A stretch of 64,000 nt of DNA from CAYQEC01 sp964569015 (GCA_964569015.1 CAZMSN010000001.1:1-64000); one strand, 5' to 3'; positions 41,914-51,700 are shown, counted from the stretch's first letter. Numbers and translations are program-made. The notes: generated by a model not told the origin, from the letters alone.

Positions 41914-43137
41914 TTGAAGATCCACGAGTACCAGGCCAAGCAACTCATGGAAGCTCGTGGCATGGCCGTGCCGGCGGGCCGGCCGGCAGCCACCGTCGCC
42001 GAGGCGGTGGCCGCGGTGCGGCCGCTGATCGAGGCGTCCGGCAACCCGGTGGTGGTGGTCAAGTCGCAGATCCACGCCGGTGGGCGCGGCAAGGGCCGTT
42101 TCGTCGAGCATCCCGATGTGAGCGGAGTGAGTGTGATCACCGTGGGAATCGACGGTGGCATCGACGCCGCCGAGGCCGAGGTCGGCGAGCTGGCCGGCAG
42201 GATGCTCGGCTCGACGCTGGTCACGGCCCAGACCGGGCCTGAGGGAAAGCAGGTGAACCGGCTCTATGTCGAGCAGGGGATCGACATCGACCGTGAGATG
42301 TACCTGTCAGTGCTGCTCGACCGTGCCGTTGGGCGCAACGTCGTCATGGCATCGACCGAGGGTGGTACCGAGATCGAGAAGGTCGCCGCCGAGACGCCGG
42401 AGATGATCCTCCGGGCCGAAGTCGATCCTGCGTTCGGTCTCCTCGGCTTCCAAGCGCGCCGGCTTGCATACGATCTCGGGCTCGAAGGCGATGCAGCGAG
42501 CAACGGCATCCGGTTCATGGAGCTCCTGAGCGCCACAGCCGCAGAGCTGGACACCGACCTGATCGAGATCAATCCGCTGGTGGTCACCCCCGCCGGGGAG
42601 GTGGTGGCGCTCGACGGCAAGATGAGCTTCGAGGCCAATGCCCTCTATCGGCATCCCGAGATTCGTGAGATGCGGGATCTCTCCGAGGAGAATCCGGCGG
42701 AGGTGGAAGCCAGCGAGCATGGCTTGAGCTTCATCAAGCTGAACGGGACGATCGGCTGCATGGTCAACGGCGCCGGGCTCGCCATGGCCACGATGGACAT
42801 CATCGAGCACGTCGGGGGAGAGCCCGCCAACTTCCTCGACGTGGGAGGCGCCGCCAAGAAGGAGCAGGTGGTCGCTGCGCTCACGATCATGGCCCGGGAC
42901 CCGGATGTGAAGGGCATCTTCATCAACATCTTCGGTGGGATCATCCACTGCGACGTCATCGCTACCGGCGTCGTCGAGGCGGCGCGAGAAGTCGGTCTCG
43001 CCGTGCCCCTCGTGGTGCGGCTCGAAGGCACCAACGTCGATCTCGGCAGGCAGATCTTCGACGAGTCGGGCCTCGATGTAGCCAGCGCCGCCGACATGCG
43101 TGCCGCCGCCGAGAAGATCCTGGAGCTGGCACGATGA
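41914..43137 (+). CDS. sucC: Succinyl-CoA synthetase (ADP-forming) beta subunit
   Basis: SucC carries the ATP-grasp fold and nucleotide site of the enzyme that makes ATP from succinyl-CoA. AGGAGGG at 41901-41907 lies six bases before a TTG at 41914, which gives LKIHEYQAKQLM, the family N-terminus; the upstream in-frame start would put the binding site inside the gene. Motifs include VVVKSQIHAGGRGKGR, EINPLVV and LDVGGAAKKEQV. The length is 407, slightly longer than usual. The sucD ATG overlaps its stop. Confidence 0.95.
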   Translation: MKIHEYQAKQLMEARGMAVPAGRPAATVAEAVAAVRPLIEASGNPVVVVKSQIHAGGRGKGRFVEHPDVSGVSVITVGIDGGIDAAEAEVGELAGRMLGSTLVTAQTGPEGKQVNRLYVEQGIDIDREMYLSVLLDRAVGRNVVMASTEGGTEIEKVAAETPEMILRAEVDPAFGLLGFQARRLAYDLGLEGDAASNGIRFMELLSATAAELDTDLIEINPLVVTPAGEVVALDGKMSFEANALYRHPEIREMRDLSEENPAEVEASEHGLSFIKLNGTIGCMVNGAGLAMATMDIIEHVGGEPANFLDVGGAAKKEQVVAALTIMARDPDVKGIFINIFGGIIHCDVIATGVVEAAREVGLAVPLVVRLEGTNVDLGRQIFDESGLDVASAADMRAAAEKILELAR

Positions 43138-44060
43138 GCGTGCTCGTCGATCGCGACACCACCGTGCTCGTTCAGGGATTGGGCAAGACGGGTCGGTTCC
43201 AGACGGACAAGACGATCGCCTACGGAACCCAAGTGGTGGGAGCAGTCCACCCGACCCGGGCCGGTACCACCGAGGCCTTCGAGGGCGAGACCGATCATTC
43301 CGGCGTCTCCGGACGGGACGACACCTACCAGGTCGATCTGCCCGTGTTCCGCTTCGTCGCGCAAGCGCGGGCAGCGACGGGAGCTACCGCCAGCGTCATC
43401 TACGTGCCGGCGCCGTTCGCCGCCGACGCCATCATGGAGGCGGCGGATGCCGGCATCGAGCTGATCGTCTGTATCACCGACGGGATCCCGGTGACGGACA
43501 TGGTGAGGGTCAAGCGCTTTCTCAAAGGTCGGCCCGTCCGGCTCGTCGGCCCCAACTGTCCCGGCGTCATCACTCCCCGAGAGTGCAAGATCGGCATCAT
43601 GCCCGGGTACATCCATGTGCCGGGAGGCATCGGGGTCGTCAGCCGCTCCGGGACGCTCACCTACGAGGCGGTACACCAGCTCACCTGCAGCGGGCTGGGC
43701 CAGACGACGGCGATAGGCATCGGCGGCGATCCCGTGAACGGCACCGACTTCGTCGATTGCCTCTCCCTCTTCAACGACGATCCGGCCACCGAGGGCGTCC
43801 TGATGATCGGCGAGATCGGCGGCACCGCCGAGGAGGAGGCGGCCGCTTGGATCGAGGCCAACATGACCAAGCCGGTGGCCGCCTTCATCGCCGGCAGGAC
43901 GGCGCCTCCTGGGAAGCGCATGGGCCACGCCGGAGCGATCATCTCCGGCGGCAAGGGAACCGCCGCCAACAAGATCGCCGCACTCGAGGCGGTCGGTGTC
44001 GCCGTGGCGGCTACTCCGGTTGACATGGGATCGGCGATGCTGCGGGCGCTCGGCCGGTGA
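43134..44060 (+). CDS. sucD: Succinyl-CoA synthetase alpha subunit
   Basis: SucD binds CoA (VQGLGKTGRFQTDKTIAYGT) and is phosphorylated on the His of GKRMGHAGAIISGGKGTA near residue 260. VGPNCPGVITP is present. It is 308 residues and overlaps sucC (ATGA). A short insertion (HSGVSGRDDTYQVDL) replaces the usual KGG-type turn after the N-terminal Rossmann part, a modest departure from common SucD. Confidence 0.95.
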   Translation: MSVLVDRDTTVLVQGLGKTGRFQTDKTIAYGTQVVGAVHPTRAGTTEAFEGETDHSGVSGRDDTYQVDLPVFRFVAQARAATGATASVIYVPAPFAADAIMEAADAGIELIVCITDGIPVTDMVRVKRFLKGRPVRLVGPNCPGVITPRECKIGIMPGYIHVPGGIGVVSRSGTLTYEAVHQLTCSGLGQTTAIGIGGDPVNGTDFVDCLSLFNDDPATEGVLMIGEIGGTAEEEAAAWIEANMTKPVAAFIAGRTAPPGKRMGHAGAIISGGKGTAANKIAALEAVGVAVAATPVDMGSAMLRALGR

Positions 44061-44067
44061 TGGCAAC

Positions 44068-44667
44068 GTGACCGAGCTGGTGGCCGGACTCTCGATCGGC
44101 CTCGCCGCCGGTATCACGCCCGGTCCGCTCATGACGCTCATCGTCACCGCCACCCTGCGCCGTGGCTTCGGCGCAGGCTGGCGGACCGCGGTGGCGCCGC
44201 TGCTCACCGACGTCCCCATCGTGGCGCTGGCGGTGGCGGCCATCAGCGCCCTCCCCGAAGCCGGGGTGCGAGGGCTCGGCATCGGCGGCGGGCTCGTCGT
44301 GATGGCATTCGGGCTGTGGGAGCTCTCCCACGTGGTGAATGCGGTGCCGGAGGACGGCGACGTCGGGGGCACTAGCGCAGACGTGTGGCGCGGTGTGGCG
44401 GTCAATGCCCTCAGCCCGCACCCGTGGATCTTTTGGGCAACCGCGGGAGGGCCGTTGCTGGTCGACGCCTGGAGTGAGGCACCGGGGGGTGCCGTGGCTT
44501 TCCTGCTCGGCTTCTATGTGGCCCTCGTCGGGAGCAAGGTCGCCCTCGCCGGAGTCGTGGGCGCCGGCCGCAGGCGATTGCCGGAGCACTGGCGCCGGCG
44601 ACTCGTTGTGATCGGCGGGCTGCTGCTCATCGCTGGCGGCTCCGTTCTCGTGTGGCGAGCTTGGTAG
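44068..44667 (+). CDS. LysE family transporter
   Basis: The 199 residues show six hydrophobic segments and the LysE/RhtB motif GITPGPLMTLIVTATLRRGF near residue 15. VNALSPHPWIFWATAGGP is a second conserved part. Members export amino acids or other small metabolites; the substrate is unknown. It starts at a GTG 7 bases after sucD and has no clear ribosome-binding site. Confidence 0.85.
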   Translation: MTELVAGLSIGLAAGITPGPLMTLIVTATLRRGFGAGWRTAVAPLLTDVPIVALAVAAISALPEAGVRGLGIGGGLVVMAFGLWELSHVVNAVPEDGDVGGTSADVWRGVAVNALSPHPWIFWATAGGPLLVDAWSEAPGGAVAFLLGFYVALVGSKVALAGVVGAGRRRLPEHWRRRLVVIGGLLLIAGGSVLVWRAW

Positions 44668-44693
44668 GGAGCGGCGGGGCCGCGGTCGGTCGC

Positions 44694-44699
44694 TAACCT
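44694..44699 (+). promoter_or_regulatory. -10 box (TAACCT) of purN
   Basis: TAACCT ends nine bases before the purN ATG at 44709, fitting a leaderless start. GTCGCTAACCT here resembles the sequence before secY (2835-2844) and, with one change, before icd (48275-48284). Confidence 0.35.
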
Positions 44700-44708
44700 G
44701 CGCCAGGC

Positions 44709-45341
44709 ATGGCAGGCCGATCCGATCCTCGCTGTCCCATCGCCGTCCTTGTCTCCGGGAGCGGCTCCAACCTCCAGTCGATTATTGATGCCTCGGCGGA
44801 CAGCGACTATCCGGCCGAAGTGGTGGTGGTCATCTCCGACCGACCGGCCGTGAGGGCGCTGGAGCGGGCTGAGGCAGCAGGGGTTCCCGGCGTCGTCGTC
44901 GATTGGCACGATTTCAGCGATCGCGACGAGTACACCCGAGCGGTGTGCGCCGCTGCCGCCGACCACGGCGCAGAGGCGATGATCCTGGCCGGCTTCATGC
45001 GCATCCTGACCGCGTCGGCCCTCGATCTCTTCCCGGATCGCATTCTCAACATCCATCCGGCGTTGTTGCCTTCTTTCCCCGGGGCACACGCCGTGCCCGA
45101 GGCGATCGCGCACGGCGTCAAGCTGAGCGGGGTGACGGTGCATTTCCTCGACGCCGAGGTCGACCACGGCCCGATCATCCTCCAAGAGTCGGTACCAGTG
45201 CTGCCCGATGACTCCGAGGAGACGCTCCACGCCCGCATCCAGCAGGTGGAGCATCGGGTGTACCCGGAGGTGGTGGCCGCCTTCGCGACGGGCCGACTCC
45301 GCATCGACAGCCGCCTCGTGCACTGGGAGGACGGCGCATGA
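44709..45341 (+). CDS. purN: Phosphoribosylglycinamide formyltransferase (GAR transformylase)
   Basis: PurN formylates GAR using 10-formyl-THF in purine synthesis. The 210 residues have VLVSGSGSNLQSIIDA, the catalytic ILNIHPALLPSFPGAHA and SGVTVHFLDAEVDHGPII. The stop overlaps purH by four bases. purN-purH-folD form one unit that links purine synthesis with its one-carbon donor. Confidence 0.96.
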   Translation: MAGRSDPRCPIAVLVSGSGSNLQSIIDASADSDYPAEVVVVISDRPAVRALERAEAAGVPGVVVDWHDFSDRDEYTRAVCAAAADHGAEAMILAGFMRILTASALDLFPDRILNIHPALLPSFPGAHAVPEAIAHGVKLSGVTVHFLDAEVDHGPIILQESVPVLPDDSEETLHARIQQVEHRVYPEVVAAFATGRLRIDSRLVHWEDGA

Positions 45342-46870
45342 GCCGCATCGCGGTGCGGAGGGCCCTGGTCTCGGTGTGGGACAAGACGGGCCTCATCGAG
45401 TTCGCCAGAAGGCTCGTCGACGCCGGGGTGGAGCTGGTCTCGTCCGGGGGCACATCGCGGGAACTCGAAGCCGCCGGATTGCCGTTCACCACCGTGGCGG
45501 AGGTCACCGGCGCCCCCGAGATGCTGGGCGGCCGGGTGAAGACTCTCCATCCGATGATCCACGGCGCCATCCTCGCCGACCTCGGCAACGCCGATCACCG
45601 CGACGACCTCTACGACCGTGGCATCACTCCCATTCAGCTCGTGGTCTCCAACCTGTATCCGTTCGAGGCAACCGTGGCGCAGGAATCAGTCTCCGAGGCG
45701 GAGGCGATCGAGCAGATCGACATCGGCGGCCCCACCCTGATCCGAGCGGCTGCCAAGAACCACGCCTGGGTGGGTGTGGTCACTTCCCCCGATCAGTACG
45801 AGGCAGTGGCAGCCGCCGTCGCCGAGGGAGGCCTCGACACCGAGCTGCGCCGTGATCTCGCCCGCAGCGCCTTCTTCCGGACCGCCTCGTACGACGCCGC
45901 CGTCGTCGGCTGGCTGGAACGCGAGCAGTTCCCGCCGCTGCGCTCGGTGCTCGCCTTGGAACGACGGGCCGAGTTGCGGTACGGGGAGAATCCTCACCAG
46001 GCCGCGGCCGCCTTCGCCCTGGTCGGAGGCACGTCGTGGTGGCAGGAGATGCGTCAGCTCCAGGGCAAGGAGATGTCATTCAACAACTACCTCGACACCG
46101 AGGCCGCCTGGCGGATGGTGCACCAGTTCGATGACCCGGCGGTGGCGGTCGTCAAGCACGCCAACCCGTGCGGGCTGGCGATCGCGGGTTCCATCGCTGA
46201 CGCCTTCACCGCTGCCTGGGACTGCGACCCACTCTCGGCATTCGGCAGTGTCATCGCGCTCAACCGCCCACTCGACACCGAGACGGCGGAACGCATCTCG
46301 GTAGCCGGGTTCGTAGAGGTGATCATCTCCTCTGCGATCGAGCACGATGCGCGGGAGATCCTCGGGAAGAAGAAGAACCTGCGGCTCCTCGAGACGGTCG
46401 CGGCAGATCCTGCCGATCCCGACATGCGGCAGATCGAGGGCGGGTTCGTGGTGCAGGAGCGGGATCGAGTGGAATCCCGCAACGCCGACTGGGAGATCGT
46501 CTCTTCCCACAGGCCCGGGCCCGTCGAGTGGCGGGACCTCGAGTTCGCCCTCAAGGTCGTCACCAACGCCAAATCCAACGCCATCGTGGTGGCCAAGGGA
46601 GGCGCCGCCATCGGGGTCGGCGCCGGCGACCAGTCCCGGGTCGGCGCCGCCGAGCGGGCGCTGCGGAGGGCCGGCGACCGGGCGGTCGGCGCCGTAGCCG
46701 CCTCGGATGCGTTCCTGCCGTTCCGTGACGGTCTCGACGTGCTCGCCGAGGCAGGCATCGTCGCGGTCATCGAGCCCGGGGGCTCGGTGCGTGACGAGGA
46801 GGTGGTCGCCGCCGCCGAGGAGCACGGCATCGCTCTGGTCTTCACTGGACGGAGGCATTTCCGGCATTGA
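45338..46870 (+). CDS. purH: Bifunctional AICAR transformylase / IMP cyclohydrolase
   Basis: PurH performs the last two steps to IMP. The MGS-like cyclohydrolase domain is at the N-terminus (ALVSVWDKTGLIEFARRL; GGRVKTLHPMIHGAI); the AICAR transformylase domain follows (LRYGENPHQAAAF; VKHANPCGLAIA, with the catalytic Lys-His; FRDGLDVLAEAGI). The length is 510. ATGA and TTGA overlaps join it to purN and folD. Confidence 0.97.
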   Translation: MSRIAVRRALVSVWDKTGLIEFARRLVDAGVELVSSGGTSRELEAAGLPFTTVAEVTGAPEMLGGRVKTLHPMIHGAILADLGNADHRDDLYDRGITPIQLVVSNLYPFEATVAQESVSEAEAIEQIDIGGPTLIRAAAKNHAWVGVVTSPDQYEAVAAAVAEGGLDTELRRDLARSAFFRTASYDAAVVGWLEREQFPPLRSVLALERRAELRYGENPHQAAAAFALVGGTSWWQEMRQLQGKEMSFNNYLDTEAAWRMVHQFDDPAVAVVKHANPCGLAIAGSIADAFTAAWDCDPLSAFGSVIALNRPLDTETAERISVAGFVEVIISSAIEHDAREILGKKKNLRLLETVAADPADPDMRQIEGGFVVQERDRVESRNADWEIVSSHRPGPVEWRDLEFALKVVTNAKSNAIVVAKGGAAIGVGAGDQSRVGAAERALRRAGDRAVGAVAASDAFLPFRDGLDVLAEAGIVAVIEPGGSVRDEEVVAAAEEHGIALVFTGRRHFRH

Positions 46871-47718
46871 GCGCGCAGATACTCTCCGGAACCGAGGTGG
46901 CGTCCCTGGTCCGCTCCGAGGTCGCAGCACGCGTCGCGGCGCTGGCAGATCGGGGCAAGACCGTCGGGCTGGCCACGGTGATGGCCGGTGATGATCCCGC
47001 CTCGGAGATCTATGTGCGGAACAAGCACCGTGCCGTGGTGGCCGCCGGCATGTTGTCTTTCGACCACCATCTGGTGGCGGATGCCACCCAAGATGAGGTC
47101 GAGGCGGTTGTCCGCTCGCTCAACGCCGACGAGCGGGTCGACGGCATGATCGTGCAGCTCCCTCTTCCGGACGGTCTCGACGGCAACCGAGTGGTCGAAA
47201 CGATCGATCCCGCCAAGGATGCCGACGGGCTCCATCCCCACAGCCTTGGCTTGCTGGTGCTGGGCAGGGAGGGTCCGGTGGCGGCAACGCCGCAGGGCAT
47301 CATGCGCGTGCTCGGCCACTACGGCATCGACGTCGGCGGCAAACTCGTCGTCATCGTCGGTCGCTCCATCCTCGTCGGTCGCCCGCTCGGCTTGCTGCTG
47401 GGAGCCAAGGGTGTCGATGCCACGGTGGTGATGGCCCATTCCCGCACTCCCGATCTGGCCGACTTGACCCGGCGCGCCGACATCCTCGTGGCCGCCGTGG
47501 GACGCCCTCTCATGTTCGGTGCCGAATACGTCAAGCCGGGCGCCGTCGTCATCGATGTCGGTATCAATCGCACCGAGAACGGGTTGGTCGGAGATGTCGA
47601 CCTAGAGGCCGTCCGGCAGGTAGCCTCTGCGGTGACGCCTGTGCCCGGCGGCATCGGACCGATGACCATTGCGTGTCTTCTCGCCAACACTGTGGCGGCG
47701 GCGGAGCGTTCGGGCTGA
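46867..47718 (+). CDS. folD: Bifunctional methylene-THF dehydrogenase / methenyl-THF cyclohydrolase
   Basis: FolD makes 10-formyl-THF, the donor used by PurN and PurH next to it. The 283 residues contain DDPASEIYVRNKHRAVVAAG (catalytic Lys), VQLPLPDGLDGNRVVE, DADGLHPHSLG and VGRSILVGRPLGLLL. The start is TTG at 46867 overlapping the purH stop. Confidence 0.95.
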   Translation: MSAQILSGTEVASLVRSEVAARVAALADRGKTVGLATVMAGDDPASEIYVRNKHRAVVAAGMLSFDHHLVADATQDEVEAVVRSLNADERVDGMIVQLPLPDGLDGNRVVETIDPAKDADGLHPHSLGLLVLGREGPVAATPQGIMRVLGHYGIDVGGKLVVIVGRSILVGRPLGLLLGAKGVDATVVMAHSRTPDLADLTRRADILVAAVGRPLMFGAEYVKPGAVVIDVGINRTENGLVGDVDLEAVRQVASAVTPVPGGIGPMTIACLLANTVAAAERSG

Positions 47719-47745
47719 GACCGAACGCCGAATGGAGGTTCTGCA

Positions 47746-48246
47746 ATGACGGACCGCCCTGTGGATTTCCTAGAGGTTCAGCGGTTTCGCAGGTGGTGGT
47801 TCGCCTTGATCGTGGTGATTCCTGTGGTTGTGATGTGGTGGGGATTCGTGACCCAGATCGTGCTGGGCAAGGAGTGGGGCAGCAAGCCGGCTTCCGACGT
47901 CGTGGTATGGCTGCTGTGGGTCCTGCTCGGGATCGGGCTACCGGTGTGGCTGTGGAACCTGGGCGCCAAGACCACGGTCGACCGGGGAGGTGTTCACGTC
48001 CGATGGATCGCGTTTCCCTATCGGCGTGCTTTCGCCTTTGGTGACATCGAGCACCACGAGGTCGTCTCCTACAACCCGATTCGCGAGTTTGGGGGGTGGG
48101 GCATCCGCCGTGGCCGCCAGGGACGCGTCGCCTACAGCGTGCGCGGCGACCAGGGTGTGGAGCTGCGCCTCGGAGACGGGCGGCTGCTGGTGATCGGATC
48201 GCAGCGCCCCGGCGAACTGGACTCCGCGATCTCCAAGCGGGCATGA
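47746..48246 (+). CDS. Membrane protein of unknown function (PH-like C-terminus)
   Basis: The 166 residues have two membrane segments (FALIVVIPVVVMWWGFVT and VVVWLLWVLLGIGLPVWLW) and a C-terminal beta-rich part (TTVDRGGVHVRWIAFPYRRA; ELRLGDGRLLVIGSQRPGEL) like the PH-type domains that often follow two membrane helices. TGGAGG precedes the ATG. The function is unknown. Confidence 0.65.
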   Translation: MTDRPVDFLEVQRFRRWWFALIVVIPVVVMWWGFVTQIVLGKEWGSKPASDVVVWLLWVLLGIGLPVWLWNLGAKTTVDRGGVHVRWIAFPYRRAFAFGDIEHHEVVSYNPIREFGGWGIRRGRQGRVAYSVRGDQGVELRLGDGRLLVIGSQRPGELDSAISKRA

Positions 48247-48320
48247 GCCGGTTTCGGCGACCGGCCGTGAACAGTCGCTAGCCTCCCTCCCGACACCGAG
48301 CACCCGCCTCGAAGGGGAGC

Positions 48321-49526
48321 ATGATGGCGACCGAGATCACGATGGGCCCGGACGGGCTGCAGGTACCCGACGAGCCGATCATCCCATTCATCGAGGGCGA
48401 CGGCATCGGCTCGGATATCTGGAAGGCCGCTCGGCGTGTGTTCGATTCGGCGGTCGAGAAGGCCTACGGCGGCGCTCGCAGGGTGTCGTGGACCGAGGTC
48501 TTGGCCGGCCAGAGGTCGTACGATCGCACCGGACAGTGGCTTCCGGGCGAGACGGTGGATGCGTTCCGAACCCACCTCGTCGGTATCAAGGGCCCGCTGA
48601 CGACGCCCGTGGGTGGCGGCATCCGCAGCCTCAACGTCGCCTTGCGCCAGATCCTCGATCTCTACGTGTGCCTGCGCCCGCTTCGCTGGTACCGCGGGGT
48701 CCCGTCCCCCGTCAAGCATCCGGAGCTGATCGACATGGTCGTCTTCCGGGAGAACACCGAGGATGTCTACGCCGGCATGGAGGTGGAGGCCGGGACCGAT
48801 GGGGCGCTTGCGCTGCTCGATTTCCTCGACGAGCAGTTCGACTGGAAGATCCGGCCCGATACCGCGATTGGGATCAAGCCGGTGTCGAAGACCGGCTCGC
48901 AGCGCCTGGTCCGAGCTGCCATTCGGTATGCCATCGCCAACGGCCGCTCCTCGGTGACACTCGTGCACAAGGGCAACATCATGAAGTTCACCGAGGGCGC
49001 CTTCCGCGCCTGGGGCTACGAGCTGGTGAGAGAGGAGTTCTCGGACGTCGCCGTGTCGTGGGAGGACTCGGGCGGCGAACCCGGCGACCGGCTCCTGGTG
49101 AAGGACGCCATCGCCGACGCCTTCTTCCAACAGATCCTGACCCGTCCCTCCGAGTACGACGTGATCGCCACGCTCAACCTCAACGGCGACTACATCTCCG
49201 ATGCCGTCGCTGCCCAGATCGGCGGCATCGGCATCGCCCCCGGCGGGAACATCAACTACGACACCGGCCACGCCATCTTCGAGGCAACCCACGGCACCGC
49301 GCCGAAGTACGCCGGTCTGGACAAGGTCAATCCGGGGTCGCTCGTTCTCTCCGGTGCGATCATGTTCCGCTATCTGGGCTGGGGAGAGGCCGCCGACCTC
49401 ATCGAGGCCGGTCTGCAAGCCACCATCGGCGACAAGGTCGTCACCTATGACTTCGCCCGATTGATGGAGGGCGCCACCGAGGTGAAGACAAGCGAGTTCG
49501 CGCAGGCGTTGATCGACCGTATGTGA
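48321..49526 (+). CDS. icd: Isocitrate dehydrogenase, NADP-type (homodimeric, E. coli class)
   Basis: Icd oxidises isocitrate to 2-oxoglutarate. In 401 residues, FIEGDGIGSDIW and GGGIRSLNVALRQ (the substrate serine, also the AceK site in E. coli) are near the N-terminus and VVFRENTEDVYAGMEVEAG follows. The coenzyme residues K and Y in HGTAPKYAGLDKVNPGS and Y and R in TYDFARLM correspond to the NADP-binding set of E. coli Icd, so NADP+ is predicted. ATGs at 48321 and 48324 are both possible; AAGGGGAG lies just before. Confidence 0.95.
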   Translation: MMATEITMGPDGLQVPDEPIIPFIEGDGIGSDIWKAARRVFDSAVEKAYGGARRVSWTEVLAGQRSYDRTGQWLPGETVDAFRTHLVGIKGPLTTPVGGGIRSLNVALRQILDLYVCLRPLRWYRGVPSPVKHPELIDMVVFRENTEDVYAGMEVEAGTDGALALLDFLDEQFDWKIRPDTAIGIKPVSKTGSQRLVRAAIRYAIANGRSSVTLVHKGNIMKFTEGAFRAWGYELVREEFSDVAVSWEDSGGEPGDRLLVKDAIADAFFQQILTRPSEYDVIATLNLNGDYISDAVAAQIGGIGIAPGGNINYDTGHAIFEATHGTAPKYAGLDKVNPGSLVLSGAIMFRYLGWGEAADLIEAGLQATIGDKVVTYDFARLMEGATEVKTSEFAQALIDRM

Positions 49527-49536
49527 GCGGGCGCCC

Positions 49537-50568
49537 TCACCATAGGGCGACGTAGATCAGGAGCACGTGCCCGGAGGGCTGGGCGCGCAGGTCCCACAGC
49601 TCGACCCAGTAGTCACGCCCACGTCCTCCTGCGTAGTGGCCGGCGATGTGATCGCCGTCCAGCTCGCCGAGCGACCCCGACAAGCCGCGTGACGCCAGCG
49701 CGTCCGTCACGTCTCGGGCGATGTCAACCAGGGCCTGATCTCCGGCGAGGGCGTAGTAGGCGGGCGCGACGTGATCGGATCCGATGGCGGCGACCGCGGC
49801 GGTGTCGTAGAGGGGGGCCTCGGAGCGGTGCTCGATAGCGCCTGCCGGAAGGTAGGGGCGGCCGGTCGCCAGCCCGTCGGCGTCAACACCGAGCCACTGC
49901 TCAGTCCATACGATCCGGGCGGAGGAGAAATCCTCGGCGCGTCCCAGCACCACTGCGGCGACGGTCTCGGCCATGTCCTCCTCGGGGGCGGTGAGCGCAT
50001 AATCGGTTGTGCCTTGAGGATCGGGGAGCTGCCAGCCCTCCTCGGTGTGGACCCATCCGACGGCTTCTCCGAAGCTGCGAACGAGTGTCGAGTCGCGGAT
50101 GAGTGATACCGAGTCTCCGTTCGCAGCGGCGATGTCGTTGTCGGTGAGCGCCGCGAATTGCGCCGTGTGGGTGAGTTCGTGGGCGATTATGGCTTCCAGC
50201 GCCATGCTGCCCGCTCGCGAGGAGAATGTGGCGTCGGTGAGGTAGATATCCGGTCCTCGTGCAAAAGCCTGCGTTCCCGGCTCTGCAGCCGGATCATCAG
50301 GGATGCGGTAGACGGTGCGCAGTCCGGCCTTGGCCCACAGCGCCTCGGGAATCTGTTCGAGGGCGTCCGCCAGCCGCTCCATCTCGTTGGCGTCGGAGGA
50401 CGTGTCGACTCCCAGCACATCGATGCCCGACACCGTCCTGCGCCAATCGGCCGGTCCCGGTGTCTGCACCTCCACCGGTGAATCGGTGGCCGAGTCGGGG
50501 GTACCCAGCGTGCACGCCGTCGTGAATACGGCGGCCGCCAGCGCCAGCCCGAAGAGACGTCGCGGCAT
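49537..50568 (-). CDS. Putative secreted zinc-metalloprotease-like lipoprotein
   Basis: The 343-residue product begins with a signal peptide ending FTTAC (Cys19), a possible lipobox. IIAHELTHTAQF near residue 130 is an HExxH zinc motif, and EEDMAETVAAVVLG about 65 residues later could supply the third ligand, as in gluzincins. The rest is not recognised. It is convergent with icd (10 bases) and divergent from mdh. Confidence 0.65.
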   Translation of the reverse strand: MPRRLFGLALAAAVFTTACTLGTPDSATDSPVEVQTPGPADWRRTVSGIDVLGVDTSSDANEMERLADALEQIPEALWAKAGLRTVYRIPDDPAAEPGTQAFARGPDIYLTDATFSSRAGSMALEAIIAHELTHTAQFAALTDNDIAAANGDSVSLIRDSTLVRSFGEAVGWVHTEEGWQLPDPQGTTDYALTAPEEDMAETVAAVVLGRAEDFSSARIVWTEQWLGVDADGLATGRPYLPAGAIEHRSEAPLYDTAAVAAIGSDHVAPAYYALAGDQALVDIARDVTDALASRGLSGSLGELDGDHIAGHYAGGRGRDYWVELWDLRAQPSGHVLLIYVALW

Positions 50569-50727
50569 CGACCCATTGTCCCAGACCCGGGATCGATCGC
50601 GGCGAGATTCCGGTTCCGTCCCGATTCGCCCTGAACATCGCCAACGTCACTGGACGGGGCACTAGGGTTGTAGGCCGCTGTAACCCCACGTGTTCGCTCG
50701 GTTTCTCTCGACACAGGAGCGCCAGGA

Positions 50728-51663
50728 ATGAGCAAGATCACCGTGGTCGGTGCGGGCAACTACGGTTCGGCCACCGCCCGACGTATTTCCGAGATGGGCT
50801 CTGTCGACGAGGTCGTGCTGATCGACATAGTCGAAGGACGGCCACAGGGTCTCGCCCTCGACCTGAATCAGTCCCGCCCGATGGTGCGCTTCCGCACGAG
50901 AGTGATCGGGTCCAATGACTACGACGACACCGCCGACAGCGAGGTCGTCGTCATCACCGCCGGTCTTCCTCGCAAACCGGGCATGTCCCGCATGGACCTT
51001 CTCGAGGTCAACGCCAAGATCGTCAAGGGCGTCACCAAGGAGATCGTCGAGCGCTCCCCCGATGCCGTGCTCATCGTGGTGACCAATCCGCTCGATCAGA
51101 TGACGACCCTGGCGGCAGAGGTCTCCGGCTTTCCCCGCACCCGGGTCATGGGCCAGGCAGGAGTGCTCGACAGCGCCCGCTTCGCCCACTTCATCGCCGA
51201 GCACACCGACACCGACGTGCTGGACGTCCATGCCGTCACGCTGGGAAGCCACGGCGACACGATGGTTCCCGCCCCGTCGCTGTGCCGGGTGGGGAGCATC
51301 CCGCTCGTGGAGCTCGTTGACGCTGCTACCGTCGACGAGCTGGTCGCGCACACCCGCAACGCCGGCGCCGAGATCGTCGGTCTCCTCAAGACCGGCAGTG
51401 CCTACTTCGCGCCGTCGGCGGCCGCCGCCGCCATGGCGGAAGCGGTTGTGGAGGACACCCGAACCGAGATGCCGGTGTGCGCCTGGCTGACGGGGGAGTA
51501 CGGCATCAACGACGTCTACGTAGGTGTCATCGCCCGTCTGGGTGCCGGCGGGGTCCAAGAGGTTCTCGAACTCGGCCTCACGATCGAGGAGCTCCATGCG
51601 TTGCGCACGGCGGCCGAAGCCGTCCGCGCCAAGGTCGCCGATCTCGAGCTGATCGAGTACTGA
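50728..51663 (+). CDS. mdh: Malate dehydrogenase (LDH-like)
   Basis: Mdh oxidises malate to oxaloacetate. The 311 residues contain the NAD-binding TVVGAGNYGSATARR and the Asp of VVLIDIVEG (NAD preference), the substrate arginines in AGLPRKPGMSR (an Arg, not Gln, at the specificity site indicates malate, not lactate), and the catalytic His in LGSHGDTMVP. CAGGAG precedes the ATG. It lies near icd, sucCD and sdh. Confidence 0.95.
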   Translation: MSKITVVGAGNYGSATARRISEMGSVDEVVLIDIVEGRPQGLALDLNQSRPMVRFRTRVIGSNDYDDTADSEVVVITAGLPRKPGMSRMDLLEVNAKIVKGVTKEIVERSPDAVLIVVTNPLDQMTTLAAEVSGFPRTRVMGQAGVLDSARFAHFIAEHTDTDVLDVHAVTLGSHGDTMVPAPSLCRVGSIPLVELVDAATVDELVAHTRNAGAEIVGLLKTGSAYFAPSAAAAAMAEAVVEDTRTEMPVCAWLTGEYGINDVYVGVIARLGAGGVQEVLELGLTIEELHALRTAAEAVRAKVADLELIEY

Positions 51664-51700
51664 GGGGGAGGCCCCCCGGATCTTCGGGAGAGCCGATCGT

